Positions 15,589 through 24,513 are shown, counted from the first letter of the stretch. The stretch: 40,403 nt of DNA from JAVBNF01 sp031551725 (GCA_031551725.1 JAVBNF010000011.1:1-40403); one strand, 5' to 3'. Translations and numbers: made by a program. Notes: generated from the letters alone by a model not told the origin.

Positions 15589-16824
15589 CTAAGGCAAAAA
15601 CAAGCAGCTATCCCCATAACTTAAAAACCGGAAATCATGCTGCAAGGCGTATTTGTAAATTTCTCTCCACGTCTCGCCTATCAAGGCGGAAACAAGTAAT
15701 AGCAAAGTACTTTTCGGTTGGTGAAAATTGGTGATTAATCCTTTGGCAATGCGAAATTGATAGCCCGGTGCAATCATGAGGCATGTTTGCCCGGAAAGCT
15801 CGTGTTTATTGCATTTTTCCATCCAATTCAAAATGGCTGTCAACGCTTCTTTTGCAGAAATCGTTTCCGGCTGATCGTACGGCTGCCATTGGTTGACATG
15901 AATCGTTTCTTTTTCCGGAAAACGTACTAAATCCGCACCAATCCAATACAGCGATTCGATGGTACGCATGGCGGTTGTGCCGACAGGAATAATGTTTTTA
16001 TCTAAGTTTTTACAAAGGTTTTCAATAGTCGATTTTTTCACAACAAAACGTTCGAAATGCATGCTGTGATCGCCGATTACATCAGCAGAAACGGGCTTAA
16101 AAGTCCCCGCTCCTACGTGCAACGTGAGGCGTTCGGAAATTATATTTTTCGATTGCAAGGTTTGCAATAAATCTTGCGTGAAATGCAAGCCGCCCGTGGG
16201 TGCGGCCACAGAGCCTTTGAAATCGGCAAATACGGTTTGATAGCGTTCTTTGTCTTGTTCCTCCGCTTGGCGCGAAATGTAGGGCGGAAGCGGAATTTTG
16301 CCGATATGTTCCAATATTTCCGCAAAGGAAAGCGAAGTATCATTCCACGAAAAACGCAGTATCCATGCGTCTTCATCGGGCTTTTCGCGATGAATTTGCA
16401 ATTGTTTCGGATTTCCGTCAATTTCAAAATCCAAAGTCAAGATGCCTGTTTTCCAGCGTTTATTATTGCCAACAAAACATTTCCACACGCAGCTTTCTTT
16501 GGCCTGGTAAGCAAGTTGAATATCGAGGTTTTTATCGGCCGGCTCCAAGCAGAAAAGTTCAATGCGCGCACCGCTTTCGCTGTAAAGCACCATCCGCGCC
16601 TGTACAACTTTAGTATCATTGAAGAATAAAAACGTATCTTGCGGAAGCATTTCCGGTAATTCGTGAAAAATATGTTCTTCAATTTGCCTGTTTTTCCAAA
16701 CCAGTAATTTCGAAGCATCGCGCTTTTCGGCAGGATACAACGCAATGCGATCATCGGGCAACGGATAATCGTAATCGGCAATCTGAATGTTTCTCGGATT
16801 AGAGATTTTGTCTGTAGTAGTCAT
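15589..16824 (-). CDS. queA: S-adenosylmethionine:tRNA ribosyltransferase-isomerase
   Basis: 411 residues from the ATG at 16824. Transfers and isomerises the ribosyl group of SAM onto 7-aminomethyl-deazaguanine in tRNA during queuosine synthesis. Motifs: YDYPLPDDRIALYPAEKRDASKLL at the N-terminus (in two parts), FLFFNDTKVVQARM, FKGSVAAPTGGLHFTQDLL, LTLHVGAGTFKPV, HFERFVV, PVGTTAMRTIESLYW, and TNFHQPKSTLLLLVSALIG. The start overlaps the end of the S9 peptidase gene by 26 nt, so the two are translationally close; a longer in-frame start at 16899 lies deeper in the peptidase gene and adds residues with no family likeness. Confidence 0.94.
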   Translation of the reverse strand: MTTTDKISNPRNIQIADYDYPLPDDRIALYPAEKRDASKLLVWKNRQIEEHIFHELPEMLPQDTFLFFNDTKVVQARMVLYSESGARIELFCLEPADKNLDIQLAYQAKESCVWKCFVGNNKRWKTGILTLDFEIDGNPKQLQIHREKPDEDAWILRFSWNDTSLSFAEILEHIGKIPLPPYISRQAEEQDKERYQTVFADFKGSVAAPTGGLHFTQDLLQTLQSKNIISERLTLHVGAGTFKPVSADVIGDHSMHFERFVVKKSTIENLCKNLDKNIIPVGTTAMRTIESLYWIGADLVRFPEKETIHVNQWQPYDQPETISAKEALTAILNWMEKCNKHELSGQTCLMIAPGYQFRIAKGLITNFHQPKSTLLLLVSALIGETWREIYKYALQHDFRFLSYGDSCLFLP

Positions 16825-18775
16825 ACAATTTTCTGTACAAATGCGCGCGATCGTTTCCACGTACATTGTGTTCGTGATCGGGATATATAAAATAATCAAC
16901 TTGCTTGCCTTGTTTCACACATTCGCTGATGAACATCAGGCTGTGCTGAAGCACCACTGTGGGATCCATAGCGCCGTGAATCAACATTAATTTTCCATCC
17001 AGTTGATTGATATAGTTCAACAGATTTGCATTTTTATAACCGTCGGGATTTTTCTGCGGCGTTTCCATATATCGCTCGCCGTACATGATTTCGTACCATT
17101 CCCAATTTACCACAGGCCCACCGGCAGTAGCGACTTTGAATACTCCCGGATTTTTCAGTTTCAGCGAAAGCGCCATAAAACCGCCGTAGCTCCAACCATC
17201 CACGCCGATACGTGTTGAATCTACGTATGGCAGCGATTTCAAGTAGTTCACTCCTTGCATTTGATCATCCACCTCAACGGTTCCAAAATTGCGATATGTA
17301 GCGCTTTCGAAAGCAAAACCGCGATTGCCGGATCCGCGATTATCCAAGGTAAAAACCAAATATCCTTCCTGTGCCAAAAAGTTCAAAAATAATTTCGCAC
17401 TGCCCAACCAGGATGCGCTAATGTTTTGCACATGCGGACCTCCGTAGACATAAACGATTACCGGATATTTCTTCGTCGAATCGAAATCGTAAGGCTTAAT
17501 CATCCTGCAATACAAATCGCTTGTTTGATCTTTTGATTTGATGGTAAAAATTTCGGTTTCCCCGATTGCATAATCTTTCAACAAATCTTGTTCTTTGCGG
17601 AGCGTTTGCACAAGCTCGCCTTTGGCATTCAAAAGCTGTGCGCAGTAGGCCGTTTCGAGATTCGAATACACATCAATAAAATAATTTCCACCGGGCTGCG
17701 GAATCACATGATGCACGCCTTTTTCTTTCGTTACACGGTTAATGGCGCCGCTTTTCACATCCACAACATACAAATGCATTTCCAGCGGACTGTCTTTCGT
17801 GCCGGTAAAATAAATTTTTTTGCCGTCTTTGGTAATATGAACAAGTTTTTTCACAATCCAATTTCCGGAAGTAAGCTGTTTGATTAATTTACCGTCCGTA
17901 TTGTACAAATACAAGTGGTTGTAGCCGTCGCACTGGCTCATCCACACAAATTGCGAAGGATTATTGGGAATAAAAAACATCGGATTGGACGGCTCAAGGT
18001 ATTTTTCATTTTCTTCTTTAAAAAGCGTTTTCACAAATGCGCCGGTTTTTACGTCGTATTGATTGAGTGAAAAATATTTCGTAGAACGGTCTAAAACCGC
18101 AGTGTAGATATATTTTTCCGACGGGTCCCAAGAAACGCATGTCAAATATTGATCTGCCGGGCCATCGATTTGCAAATAAACTGTTTGTTTATTTTGCAGA
18201 TTAAAAACACCTAACTTCAGCTCCTGGCTTGCCATTCCGGCCATCGGATAACTGATTGGCTTTGCCTGCGCAATCCGTTTATGAATATCGACCAACGGAT
18301 ATTCGGCAACTTTGCTTTCATCAATCCGATAGAATGCGAGATTATTTTTGCCGGGCGAAAAATAAAAGCCTTCATGAATGCCGTATTCATTGCGAGATGG
18401 AATACTTCCGTATAAAATCCCTTTTGCAGAATCGGTATTTACTTTGATTTTAGTGCTGTCGATTTGCACAAACAAATTACGGCCTTCCGTAAATGCGCGC
18501 GGCGACTGCTGTTCTTTCGTTTTAGCAAGTTCAACCGTATCCCTTTTCCCGGAACGTGGATTGACAGTGATTTGATTTTTTCCGTCTGCAAAACGGAAAC
18601 GGACACCGTCTTCAATCCACTCAAACCTCATCAAACGCTGTGGCTCCATGCTTTTTGACATCGCAATGCTGTCGATATCCAATCGTTTTTTTTGCGCAGC
18701 TGCGTTCTGAAAAAAGATCAAACATGCACAAAATAAAGGAAGAAATGAATATGATTTATGAATCTTTTTCATCAA
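16799..18775 (-). CDS. S9 family prolyl oligopeptidase / dipeptidyl peptidase IV-like
   Basis: 658 residues. A signal peptide runs to about residue 28 (CLIFFQNAAAQ). The N-terminal two thirds are a DPP IV-type beta-propeller (SWDPSEKYIYTAVLDRST, FVWMSQCDGYNHLYLY). The C-terminal alpha/beta-hydrolase domain has YPVIVYVYGGPHVQ, the nucleophile motif GWSYGG with Ser near 529, an acid site in HGAMDPTV, and the catalytic His in DHEHNVRG. The family removes N-terminal dipeptides after proline or alanine and feeds peptide catabolism; a periplasmic or surface site is inferred from the signal peptide. It is 9 nt downstream of the chloride channel gene and overlaps queA, so clcA-S9-queA look like one operon. 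MM at the start gives two equivalent start codons. Confidence 0.92.
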   Translation of the reverse strand: MMKKIHKSYSFLPLFCACLIFFQNAAAQKKRLDIDSIAMSKSMEPQRLMRFEWIEDGVRFRFADGKNQITVNPRSGKRDTVELAKTKEQQSPRAFTEGRNLFVQIDSTKIKVNTDSAKGILYGSIPSRNEYGIHEGFYFSPGKNNLAFYRIDESKVAEYPLVDIHKRIAQAKPISYPMAGMASQELKLGVFNLQNKQTVYLQIDGPADQYLTCVSWDPSEKYIYTAVLDRSTKYFSLNQYDVKTGAFVKTLFKEENEKYLEPSNPMFFIPNNPSQFVWMSQCDGYNHLYLYNTDGKLIKQLTSGNWIVKKLVHITKDGKKIYFTGTKDSPLEMHLYVVDVKSGAINRVTKEKGVHHVIPQPGGNYFIDVYSNLETAYCAQLLNAKGELVQTLRKEQDLLKDYAIGETEIFTIKSKDQTSDLYCRMIKPYDFDSTKKYPVIVYVYGGPHVQNISASWLGSAKLFLNFLAQEGYLVFTLDNRGSGNRGFAFESATYRNFGTVEVDDQMQGVNYLKSLPYVDSTRIGVDGWSYGGFMALSLKLKNPGVFKVATAGGPVVNWEWYEIMYGERYMETPQKNPDGYKNANLLNYINQLDGKLMLIHGAMDPTVVLQHSLMFISECVKQGKQVDYFIYPDHEHNVRGNDRAHLYRKLYDYYRQNL

Positions 18776-18784
18776 AGCATTTTT

Positions 18785-20563
18785 TTAATCTTCAGAAATG
18801 GCCAGCATTTGTTTGCGATAAGCGGAAAACAAGCGAGCGCGAGAAAGAAATCCCACATATTTCCCGTCTTGCAAAACAGGAATATTATAGGCGTCGTTGT
18901 TACGAAAACGAGCAACAACATTATCCATATCTTCTTCCAAATTGATTGTCAAATCAACCGTAGTCATGAAATTTTTAATGGGTGTTGCATATAAATTTTT
19001 ATCAAAAATCATTTTTTTCACACGGTCGAAATTCACAACGCCTTGCAATTCGCCATTTTCATTCAAGACCGGATAAATAAAGCGTGAGGAGCGAGAAACA
19101 GCATTTACCACATCTTGCAACTTGCCATTTACTGGTAAAGAAACAAAATTACGTTCAATCAGATCTTCCAATTTCAACATTCCGATAGCGGCTTTATCTT
19201 TGTGATGCGTTACCAATTCACCTTTTTCAGCAAGGCCTTTGGCATAAATTGAGTGGGGCTCAAAATAAGCATTAATCAAATAAGCAATGGTTGCAGTAAT
19301 GGTAAGCGGCATAAATAAACGATAACCATCGGTAATTTCGGCAATCAAGAAAATTGCTGTAAGCGGTGCATGCATCACACCGGCCATAATACCGGCCATT
19401 CCGGCCAACACAAAGTTTCCGGTAGGTAATTCAAAGCGGGTAAATGTATTAAATGCGTGCGAAATCAAATATCCGGCCGTTCCGCCCATAAATAATGAAG
19501 GTGCAAAAACGCCTCCAATTCCTCCGGCTGCATTGGTCGTAGCCATTGCAATGACTTTGAAAAACAAAATCAGCAATAAAAAACCGAGAAATAACCACGC
19601 ATTTTCACGAAATTCATATAAGAATGTATTGTTTGCCAATGAATGTCCATAACCCTGCATGATTTCGGTAAGCGATGTAAAACCTTCGCCGTATAAAGGT
19701 GGAAAGATAAAAATAAGTGCGCTCACAATGCCGCCGCCCACAACAGCTTTAACCCATGGATTTTTCCATTTACTCCAAAAACCTTCCATTTTGCGCGACA
19801 TTTTAGCAAAATAAACAGAAACTAATCCTGCGAAAACGCCAAGAATGATATAGAATGGGATGTTGCCCAATTGAAATTCGGAAATTGACGCGGCCGAAAA
19901 CTGGATGCTGTTTCCTAATAAAAACCACGAAATAGCGGTTGCTGAAACGGCAGAAATCAAAAGTGGAACGAGCGATGCCATGGTTAAATCGAGCATCAAA
20001 ACTTCGAGTGTAAAAATAATTCCGGCAATCGGCGCTTTAAAAATCCCGGCAACGGCGCCTGTTGCACCGCATCCGATCAGTAAAATCATGGATTTTTTAT
20101 CCGTCCGCATCCATTGCCCGATGTTTGAACCAATGGCCGAACCTGTAAGAACAATTGGTGCTTCCAAACCCACAGAGCCGCCAAAACCAACGGTGAGCGT
20201 ACTGCTAATGGTTGAGGAATACATTTTACTTCCGTTCAATATTCCGCCGCCACGCGAAATGGCATACAGCACACGGCTTACTCCATGGTCGATTTTATCT
20301 TTCACGAAAGTGCGCAGATAAAAAACGGTAAGTAAAATCCCGATCATCGGAAAAATCAGCAACAGAAAATTCAGGCGATCGGCTGATTCAAAAGAAGACA
20401 CCCATTCGGCTACAAAATGCACCAAATTTTTAAGAATAACAGCAGCAATTCCGCTGCAAATTCCCACAACCAAGCTAAGAGCAATAATAAATTGACGATC
20501 GGAAATATTTCTCATCCGCCAAAGCAAAAATGCCTTTAAATATCCTTGCAATTTTTGTTTCAT
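18785..20563 (-). CDS. ClC-family chloride channel/transporter with CBS domains
   Basis: 592 residues. The membrane part (about 25-440) has around ten helices and the ClC signature GSVGLEAP (129-136) with the gating glutamate, FKAPIAGIIFTLEVL, and GGIGGVFAPSLFMGG (anion-site FAP motif). The C-terminal cytoplasmic region (about 455-590) has two CBS modules (FVSLPVNGKLQDVV, RSSRFIYPVLNENGELQGVV, AYNIPVLQDGKYVGFLSR). It moves chloride through the inner membrane, either as a channel or as a Cl-/H+ exchanger; I cannot decide which. A TATCTTTG box ends only 5 nt before the ATG, which would give a leaderless or nearly leaderless mRNA. Confidence 0.93.
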   Translation of the reverse strand: MKQKLQGYLKAFLLWRMRNISDRQFIIALSLVVGICSGIAAVILKNLVHFVAEWVSSFESADRLNFLLLIFPMIGILLTVFYLRTFVKDKIDHGVSRVLYAISRGGGILNGSKMYSSTISSTLTVGFGGSVGLEAPIVLTGSAIGSNIGQWMRTDKKSMILLIGCGATGAVAGIFKAPIAGIIFTLEVLMLDLTMASLVPLLISAVSATAISWFLLGNSIQFSAASISEFQLGNIPFYIILGVFAGLVSVYFAKMSRKMEGFWSKWKNPWVKAVVGGGIVSALIFIFPPLYGEGFTSLTEIMQGYGHSLANNTFLYEFRENAWLFLGFLLLILFFKVIAMATTNAAGGIGGVFAPSLFMGGTAGYLISHAFNTFTRFELPTGNFVLAGMAGIMAGVMHAPLTAIFLIAEITDGYRLFMPLTITATIAYLINAYFEPHSIYAKGLAEKGELVTHHKDKAAIGMLKLEDLIERNFVSLPVNGKLQDVVNAVSRSSRFIYPVLNENGELQGVVNFDRVKKMIFDKNLYATPIKNFMTTVDLTINLEEDMDNVVARFRNNDAYNIPVLQDGKYVGFLSRARLFSAYRKQMLAISED

Positions 20564-20568
20564 GGTAA

Positions 20569-20576
20569 CAAAGATA
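20569..20576 (-). promoter_or_regulatory. -7 box TATCTTTG immediately upstream of the ClC gene
   Basis: Exact TAnnTTTG match with 5 nt to the ATG at 20563. Transcription would start at or next to the start codon. Confidence 0.6.
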
Positions 20577-20590
20577 CAAAAAAAATTGTT

Positions 20591-20719
20591 AGAAACTGTT
20601 TAAATTTTTGACAGGATGAACAGGATTAACATGTTTTTTATTTTGCCGAAGGCAAAATCATCCTGTAAATCCTGTAAATCCTGTCTAAAAGAACTGTTGT
20701 CTATTTTTAAACAGTTTCT
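20591..20719. repeat. Nested inverted repeat, MITE-like, 129 bp
   Basis: Perfect 14-bp terminal arms AGAAACTGTTTAAA (20591-20604) and TTTAAACAGTTTCT (20706-20719). Inside are inverted words ACAGGATGAACAGGAT and three units of ATCCTGTAA type, and a central TTTTGCC/GGCAAAA hairpin. No coding potential. It occupies most of the gap between the ClC gene and the cyd operon; the rest of the gap (20720-20879) shows no feature I can support. Confidence 0.7.
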
Positions 20720-20879
20720 TAATTATGAATGGTTAATTATGAACAGTATTTATATCTGCGAATTATCTGCGTGATTTTTTAAAATTTATCCTCCCTTTTC
20801 GCCGTAAGCGGAAATACACACTGTGTCACCGCAAAATAAAATTTAATTAATTATTTTTTCTCTTTTTAAAAAATTTATG

Positions 20880-20887
20880 TACATTTG
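20880..20887 (+). promoter_or_regulatory. -7 box TACATTTG upstream of DUF4492-cydAB
   Basis: Exact TAnnTTTG match ending 11 nt before the ATG at 20899. It would drive the cytochrome bd operon. Confidence 0.6.
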
Positions 20888-20898
20888 CATTATCAATC

Positions 20899-21117
20899 AT
20901 GATCAAAGTGATTAAAAATATTGCATCGTTCTACATCGATGGTTTCCGTTCGATGACTGTAGGAAAAACCTTATGGATGCTTATTATTATTAAACTTTTT
21001 ATCATGTTTGTCATCTTAAAAATATTCTTTTTCCCCAATTTCTTGAAAACAAATTTCAACACTGACAAAGAACGCGGGGATTACGTGATGGAGCAATTGA
21101 TGCCGGAGAAAGAATGA
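20899..21117 (+). CDS. DUF4492 small membrane protein of the cytochrome bd operon
   Basis: 72 residues with one transmembrane helix (about 25-45: LWMLIIIKLFIMFVILKIFF), an amphipathic N-terminus with SFYIDGFRSMTVGKTLW, and a charged tail. DUF4492 genes are known to precede cydA in Bacteroidota and Campylobacterota. It may be an accessory subunit or assembly factor of the bd oxidase, by analogy with other small cyd-linked proteins (inference). The promoter box is just upstream and cydA starts 114 nt downstream across a short-repeat spacer. Confidence 0.88.
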   Translation: MIKVIKNIASFYIDGFRSMTVGKTLWMLIIIKLFIMFVILKIFFFPNFLKTNFNTDKERGDYVMEQLMPEKE

Positions 21118-21161
21118 CAGAAAGTTCAGGAAGTTTAGATGGTTCAGAAAGTTCAGAGGTT

Positions 21162-21226
21162 ACAACTCTAAAACAACTTTAAACAATTCTAAACAACTCT
21201 AAATAACTCTAAACAATTCTAAACAA
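21162..21226. repeat. Short tandem repeat ACAAYTCTAAA between DUF4492 and cydA
   Basis: About six degenerate 10-11-nt units of the form ACAATTCTAAA or AACTCTAAATA. A GTTCAGAAAGTTCAG-type repeat precedes it (21118-21158). The block fills the whole spacer and ends next to the cydA ATG. Confidence 0.7.
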
Positions 21227-21231
21227 AAAAC

Positions 21232-22797
21232 ATGGAAAATATTGCATTAGTTGATTGGTCGCGGGCGCAATTTGCCCTCACGGCAATGTATCATTGGTTG
21301 TTTGTTCCACTTACGCTGGGTTTGGGTTTTATCCTTGCCATTATGGAAACACTTTATGTGAAAACCGGCGACGAAAAGTGGAAAACAACCGTTAAATTCT
21401 GGATGCGTTTGTTTGGTATCAACTTTGCTATCGGCGTGGCAACCGGACTTATTCTCGAATTTGAATTCGGCACCAACTGGTCGAATTATTCCTGGTTTGT
21501 GGGTGATATTTTCGGCGCCCCTTTAGCCATTGAAGGAATTTTTGCTTTCTTTATGGAGTCTACATTTATCGCCGTTATGTTTTTTGGCTGGGGCAAAGTG
21601 AGTAAACGTTTTCATTTGATTTCTACATGGCTTGTAGCTGTTGGGGCAAGCCTTTCTGCGCTGTGGATTTTGGTAGCCAATGCCTGGATGCAAAATCCGG
21701 TTGGCATGACGTTCAATCCCGAAACCGCACGTAATGAAATGGTTGATTTTTGGGCCATTTTATTATCGCCAACCGCAATGAACAAATTTTTCCACACAGT
21801 TACTTCCGGATTTGTTTTGGGAGCTGTGTTTGTAATCGGTGTCAGCGCTTGGTTTTTGTTGAAAAAGCGTGATCAAGAATTTGCTTTGCGAAGTATTAAA
21901 ATTGCAGGTATTTTCGGCTTAATTTCTATCTTACTGGTAGCATTTACAGGCGACGGCAGTGCGGAACAAGTAACCAAAAACCAACCAATGAAACTTGCCG
22001 CTATGGAGGGTTTATATCAAGGGAAAGAAGGTGCCCCGCTAATTCTGGCAGGCATTGCCAATCCATCTAAAACAATCAACGATGGAAAAGAACCGATGCT
22101 TTGGAAAATGGAAATTCCCAAACTGCTTTCTTTGCTCGGACACCGCCGCGCAGATGCGTTTGTTGCGGGTATCGAAGATTTGGTGAATGGAAATCCGGAA
22201 CAAGGAATTTTATCGTTCAACGAGAAAAAAGCTCGCGGAACTTTAGCCGTAAATGTATTAAAAACCTATCGCGAAGCCAAACAAAAACGGGATACTCAAA
22301 GTTGTGCTTTTATCGGTCAGTATTTCGACCGGACAACTGAAAAAGGCGCCGCGTTTTATAATGATTATTTTCAATATTTCGGTTATTCGTACATCCGGCA
22401 GCCGCAAGATTTGGTACCGAATGTATTGCTTACTTTCTACAGTTTCCATGCGATGGTGGCTCTTGGCGGATATTTTATCTTATTCTTTGCCGTTATTTTA
22501 TTCTTTGTATATCGCAAAGATTTAGAAAAAACAAAATGGTTGTTGTGGCTCAGCTTGCTATCAATACCATTGGTTTATTTGTGCAGCATGTTGGGATGGG
22601 TGGTTGCCGAAGTTGGCCGCCAGCCGTGGGTTATTCAGAATTTAATGCCCACATCCGTGGCTGTTTCGCATGTTTCCGTACAATCGGTTCAGGTAACATT
22701 CTGGTTGTTTGCTACTCTATTCACAGCTATGCTCATTGCAGAGATCAGTATTCTACTAAAACAAATAAAAAAAGGACCAAACTCAATTGAAAATTGA
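21232..22797 (+). CDS. cydA: Cytochrome bd ubiquinol oxidase subunit I
   Basis: 521 residues, integral inner-membrane protein with about nine helices. With CydB it reduces oxygen to water using quinol. Visible ligands and motifs: His21 in AMYHWLF (high-spin haem side), GAPLAIEGIFAFFMESTF with the conserved glutamate near 100, His188 in NKFFHTVTSGFVLG (haem b558 ligand), the quinol-binding Q-loop between about 250 and 330, and the GRQPW motif at 462-466. High oxygen affinity is a property of the family and fits an organism that meets little oxygen. The ATG follows the tandem-repeat spacer and cydB starts 39 nt after its stop. Confidence 0.97.
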   Translation: MENIALVDWSRAQFALTAMYHWLFVPLTLGLGFILAIMETLYVKTGDEKWKTTVKFWMRLFGINFAIGVATGLILEFEFGTNWSNYSWFVGDIFGAPLAIEGIFAFFMESTFIAVMFFGWGKVSKRFHLISTWLVAVGASLSALWILVANAWMQNPVGMTFNPETARNEMVDFWAILLSPTAMNKFFHTVTSGFVLGAVFVIGVSAWFLLKKRDQEFALRSIKIAGIFGLISILLVAFTGDGSAEQVTKNQPMKLAAMEGLYQGKEGAPLILAGIANPSKTINDGKEPMLWKMEIPKLLSLLGHRRADAFVAGIEDLVNGNPEQGILSFNEKKARGTLAVNVLKTYREAKQKRDTQSCAFIGQYFDRTTEKGAAFYNDYFQYFGYSYIRQPQDLVPNVLLTFYSFHAMVALGGYFILFFAVILFFVYRKDLEKTKWLLWLSLLSIPLVYLCSMLGWVVAEVGRQPWVIQNLMPTSVAVSHVSVQSVQVTFWLFATLFTAMLIAEISILLKQIKKGPNSIEN

Positions 22798-22836
22798 CAA
22801 TGGCTTTTAATTTTTTAACTTTTAATTCTTACTTCA

Positions 22837-23991
22837 ATGTCATACGAATTCTTGCAAAGTTACTGGTGGGCAATTATATCACTTTTAGCGGCTTTATTGG
22901 TTTTTCTGATGTTTGTTCAAGGTGGACAAGCATTGCTTCCACATTTTCAAGATGAAAAGCAAAAATCACTTTTGATTAATGCGCTGGGGCGCAAATGGGA
23001 GTTTACATTCACAACATTGGTAACGTTTGGCGGTGCTTTTTTTGCAGCGTTCCCGTTGTTTTATTCCACCAGCTTCGGCGGCGCTTATGGATTATGGATG
23101 CTGATTTTATTCTGTTTCGTTATCCAAGCTGTTTCTTATCAATATCGAAGCAAACCGAACAATATTTTTGGTCGTGACACCTACGATATGTTTCTAATGA
23201 TTAATGGTTTTATCGGCGTTTTTGCAATTGGTGTTGCTGTAAGCACTTTGTTTACGGGCGCTCCTTTTGCGGTAAACCGCGATAATTTATTTGCATTCGA
23301 CGGCGTGGAAGGATCGGTTATTTCTGTGTGGAAAGGCCCGTTTCACGGATTTGAAGCGTTTTTCGATTTACAAAACATCCTTTTCGGAATCGCCTTGGTG
23401 GCTTGGAGTCAAATATTAGGAATTCTTTATCTGACCAACACTGTTCAACATGATAAGTTTCTTGAGAAATCGCGTAAATTACTCAAACAACGTTTGATTG
23501 TTTTTCTTGTTACCATTTTACCCACATTAGGTATGATTCTCACGGAACCCGGCGTTTCCGTATATCCCGAAACCGGCGATATGAGTTGGGAAATGTACAA
23601 ATACGCACGTAATTTTTTCTCGATGCCTTTGGTATCAATGGGATTTTTGATCGGCGTTATCTTAATTTTGTATGCTTCTACCCGCACTATTTTCCAGGCT
23701 AAATACCGGATTGGCATTTGGACGGCCGGTAGTGGAACTATTATGACGGTTTTCTGCTTGTTTATTATTTTAGGATACAATAATACGGCTTATTATCCAT
23801 CCACTTACAATGTTTATAGTTCACTTACTATTTTCAATAGCTCTTCGAGTTATTTTACTTTAAAAGTGATGAGCATTGTATCCCTGTTCATTCCTTTTGT
23901 TGTGGCGTATATTTGGTACGCTTGGCGAGCTATTAACAATAAACGCATTGATGTAGAAGAGTTGGACGAAAAAGACGGGCATACATATTGA
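22837..23991 (+). CDS. cydB: Cytochrome bd ubiquinol oxidase subunit II
   Basis: 384 residues with about nine hydrophobic helices. Opens MSYEFLQSYWWAIISLLAALLVFLMFVQGGQALL, the quinol-oxidase subunit II start. Internal features YQYRSKPNN, GAPFAVNRDN and WTAGSGTIMTVF are typical. Partners with CydA and completes the oxidase. It is the last gene of the DUF4492-cydA-cydB unit. A tRNA gene with its own promoter follows. Confidence 0.95.
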   Translation: MSYEFLQSYWWAIISLLAALLVFLMFVQGGQALLPHFQDEKQKSLLINALGRKWEFTFTTLVTFGGAFFAAFPLFYSTSFGGAYGLWMLILFCFVIQAVSYQYRSKPNNIFGRDTYDMFLMINGFIGVFAIGVAVSTLFTGAPFAVNRDNLFAFDGVEGSVISVWKGPFHGFEAFFDLQNILFGIALVAWSQILGILYLTNTVQHDKFLEKSRKLLKQRLIVFLVTILPTLGMILTEPGVSVYPETGDMSWEMYKYARNFFSMPLVSMGFLIGVILILYASTRTIFQAKYRIGIWTAGSGTIMTVFCLFIILGYNNTAYYPSTYNVYSSLTIFNSSSSYFTLKVMSIVSLFIPFVVAYIWYAWRAINNKRIDVEELDEKDGHTY

Positions 23992-24015
23992 TTTTGTAAA
24001 TTCCCAAATTTTTCA

Positions 24016-24023
24016 TATCTTTG
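24016..24023 (+). promoter_or_regulatory. -7 box TATCTTTG upstream of tRNA-Arg
   Basis: Exact TAnnTTTG match 24 nt before the mature tRNA 5' end. Confidence 0.6.
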
Positions 24024-24047
24024 CACACTCGAAAAATTCGAGAAACT

Positions 24048-24121
24048 GGTTCCGTAGCTCAGTTGGATAGAGCAACAGCCTTCTAAGCTGTGGGTCGCGC
24101 GTTCGAATCGCGCCGGAATCA
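24048..24121 (+). tRNA. tRNA-Arg, anticodon TCT
   Basis: Cloverleaf folds by eye. Acceptor GGTTCCG pairs with CGGAATC (24114-24120); the D stem is GCTC/GAGC; the anticodon stem ACAGC/GCTGT carries loop CTTCTAA with anticodon TCT; the T arm GCGCG-TTCGAAT-CGCGC is canonical. The discriminator is A at 24121. The following bases are CCTCC, so CCA is not fully encoded. Reads AGA (and AGG by wobble). Confidence 0.95.
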
Positions 24122-24153
24122 CCTCCTAAATCCCTTGCGAATAAAGGGTTTTC

Positions 24154-24182
24154 AAAGCTTCAAATATATTTGGAGCTTTTTT
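24154..24182 (+). terminator. Rho-independent terminator after tRNA-Arg
   Basis: An 11-bp stem AAAGCTTCAAA / TTTGGAGCTTT (one G-U pair) with a TATA loop, ending in a six-T run. It is 33 nt past the tRNA. Confidence 0.75.
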
Positions 24183-24225
24183 ATTTCTACAAACACACAC
24201 ACTTTTCTGTACTTTTTTTACTAAA

Positions 24226-24309
24226 TGTTGGACCATTGTTGGACCTTTTGTCCAACATCCATTTTTTGCTGTTAGCAAGCGACCAGCAAGTTCCAACAAT
24301 GGTCCAACA
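24226..24309. repeat. 18-bp inverted repeat with TGTTGGAC half-sites
   Basis: Perfect arms TGTTGGACCATTGTTGGA (24226-24243) and TCCAACAATGGTCCAACA (24292-24309) are separated by 48 nt. A third inverted unit GTCCAACA (24250-24257) lies inside. There are thus five GTTGGA/TCCAAC words in 84 bp. No gene is present. The rest of the 392-nt gap to the kinase gene holds the terminator, an AT-rich stretch (24310-24441) with nothing I can assign, and the kinase leader. Confidence 0.7.
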
Positions 24310-24441
24310 CCTTTTTTACTCAAAATGCAATTCTCCCCTAATTAAAAGAATTAAAAACTAAAAATCACAAATTATGCCAACATTTAAAATTCTTGTTAAA
24401 AAAATGTTACATATACACATGCACCTTTGCATAAAAATTTG

Positions 24442-24497
24442 TAACTTTGGGAAAATCTCTCCCCTCATTCATAACCCTTGGTTGCTGGGGAGAGATT
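24442..24497 (+). promoter_or_regulatory. Kinase-gene -7 box and 5' leader hairpin
   Basis: TAACTTTG (24442-24449) is an exact -7 match, though no -33 TTTG is at the right distance. Just after it, AATCTCTCCCC (24454-24464) and GGGGAGAGATT (24487-24497) form a perfect 11-bp stem with a 22-nt loop. The stem would sit at the very 5' end of the mRNA, 16 nt before the ATG. Confidence 0.55.
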
Positions 24498-24513
24498 CCT
24501 AAAAAAACTACAA

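Noticed and set aside
24048..24309. attachment site of an integrated element at tRNA-Arg
   Set aside because: No second copy of the tRNA 3' end, no integrase and no cargo genes follow, so only the inverted repeat is reported.
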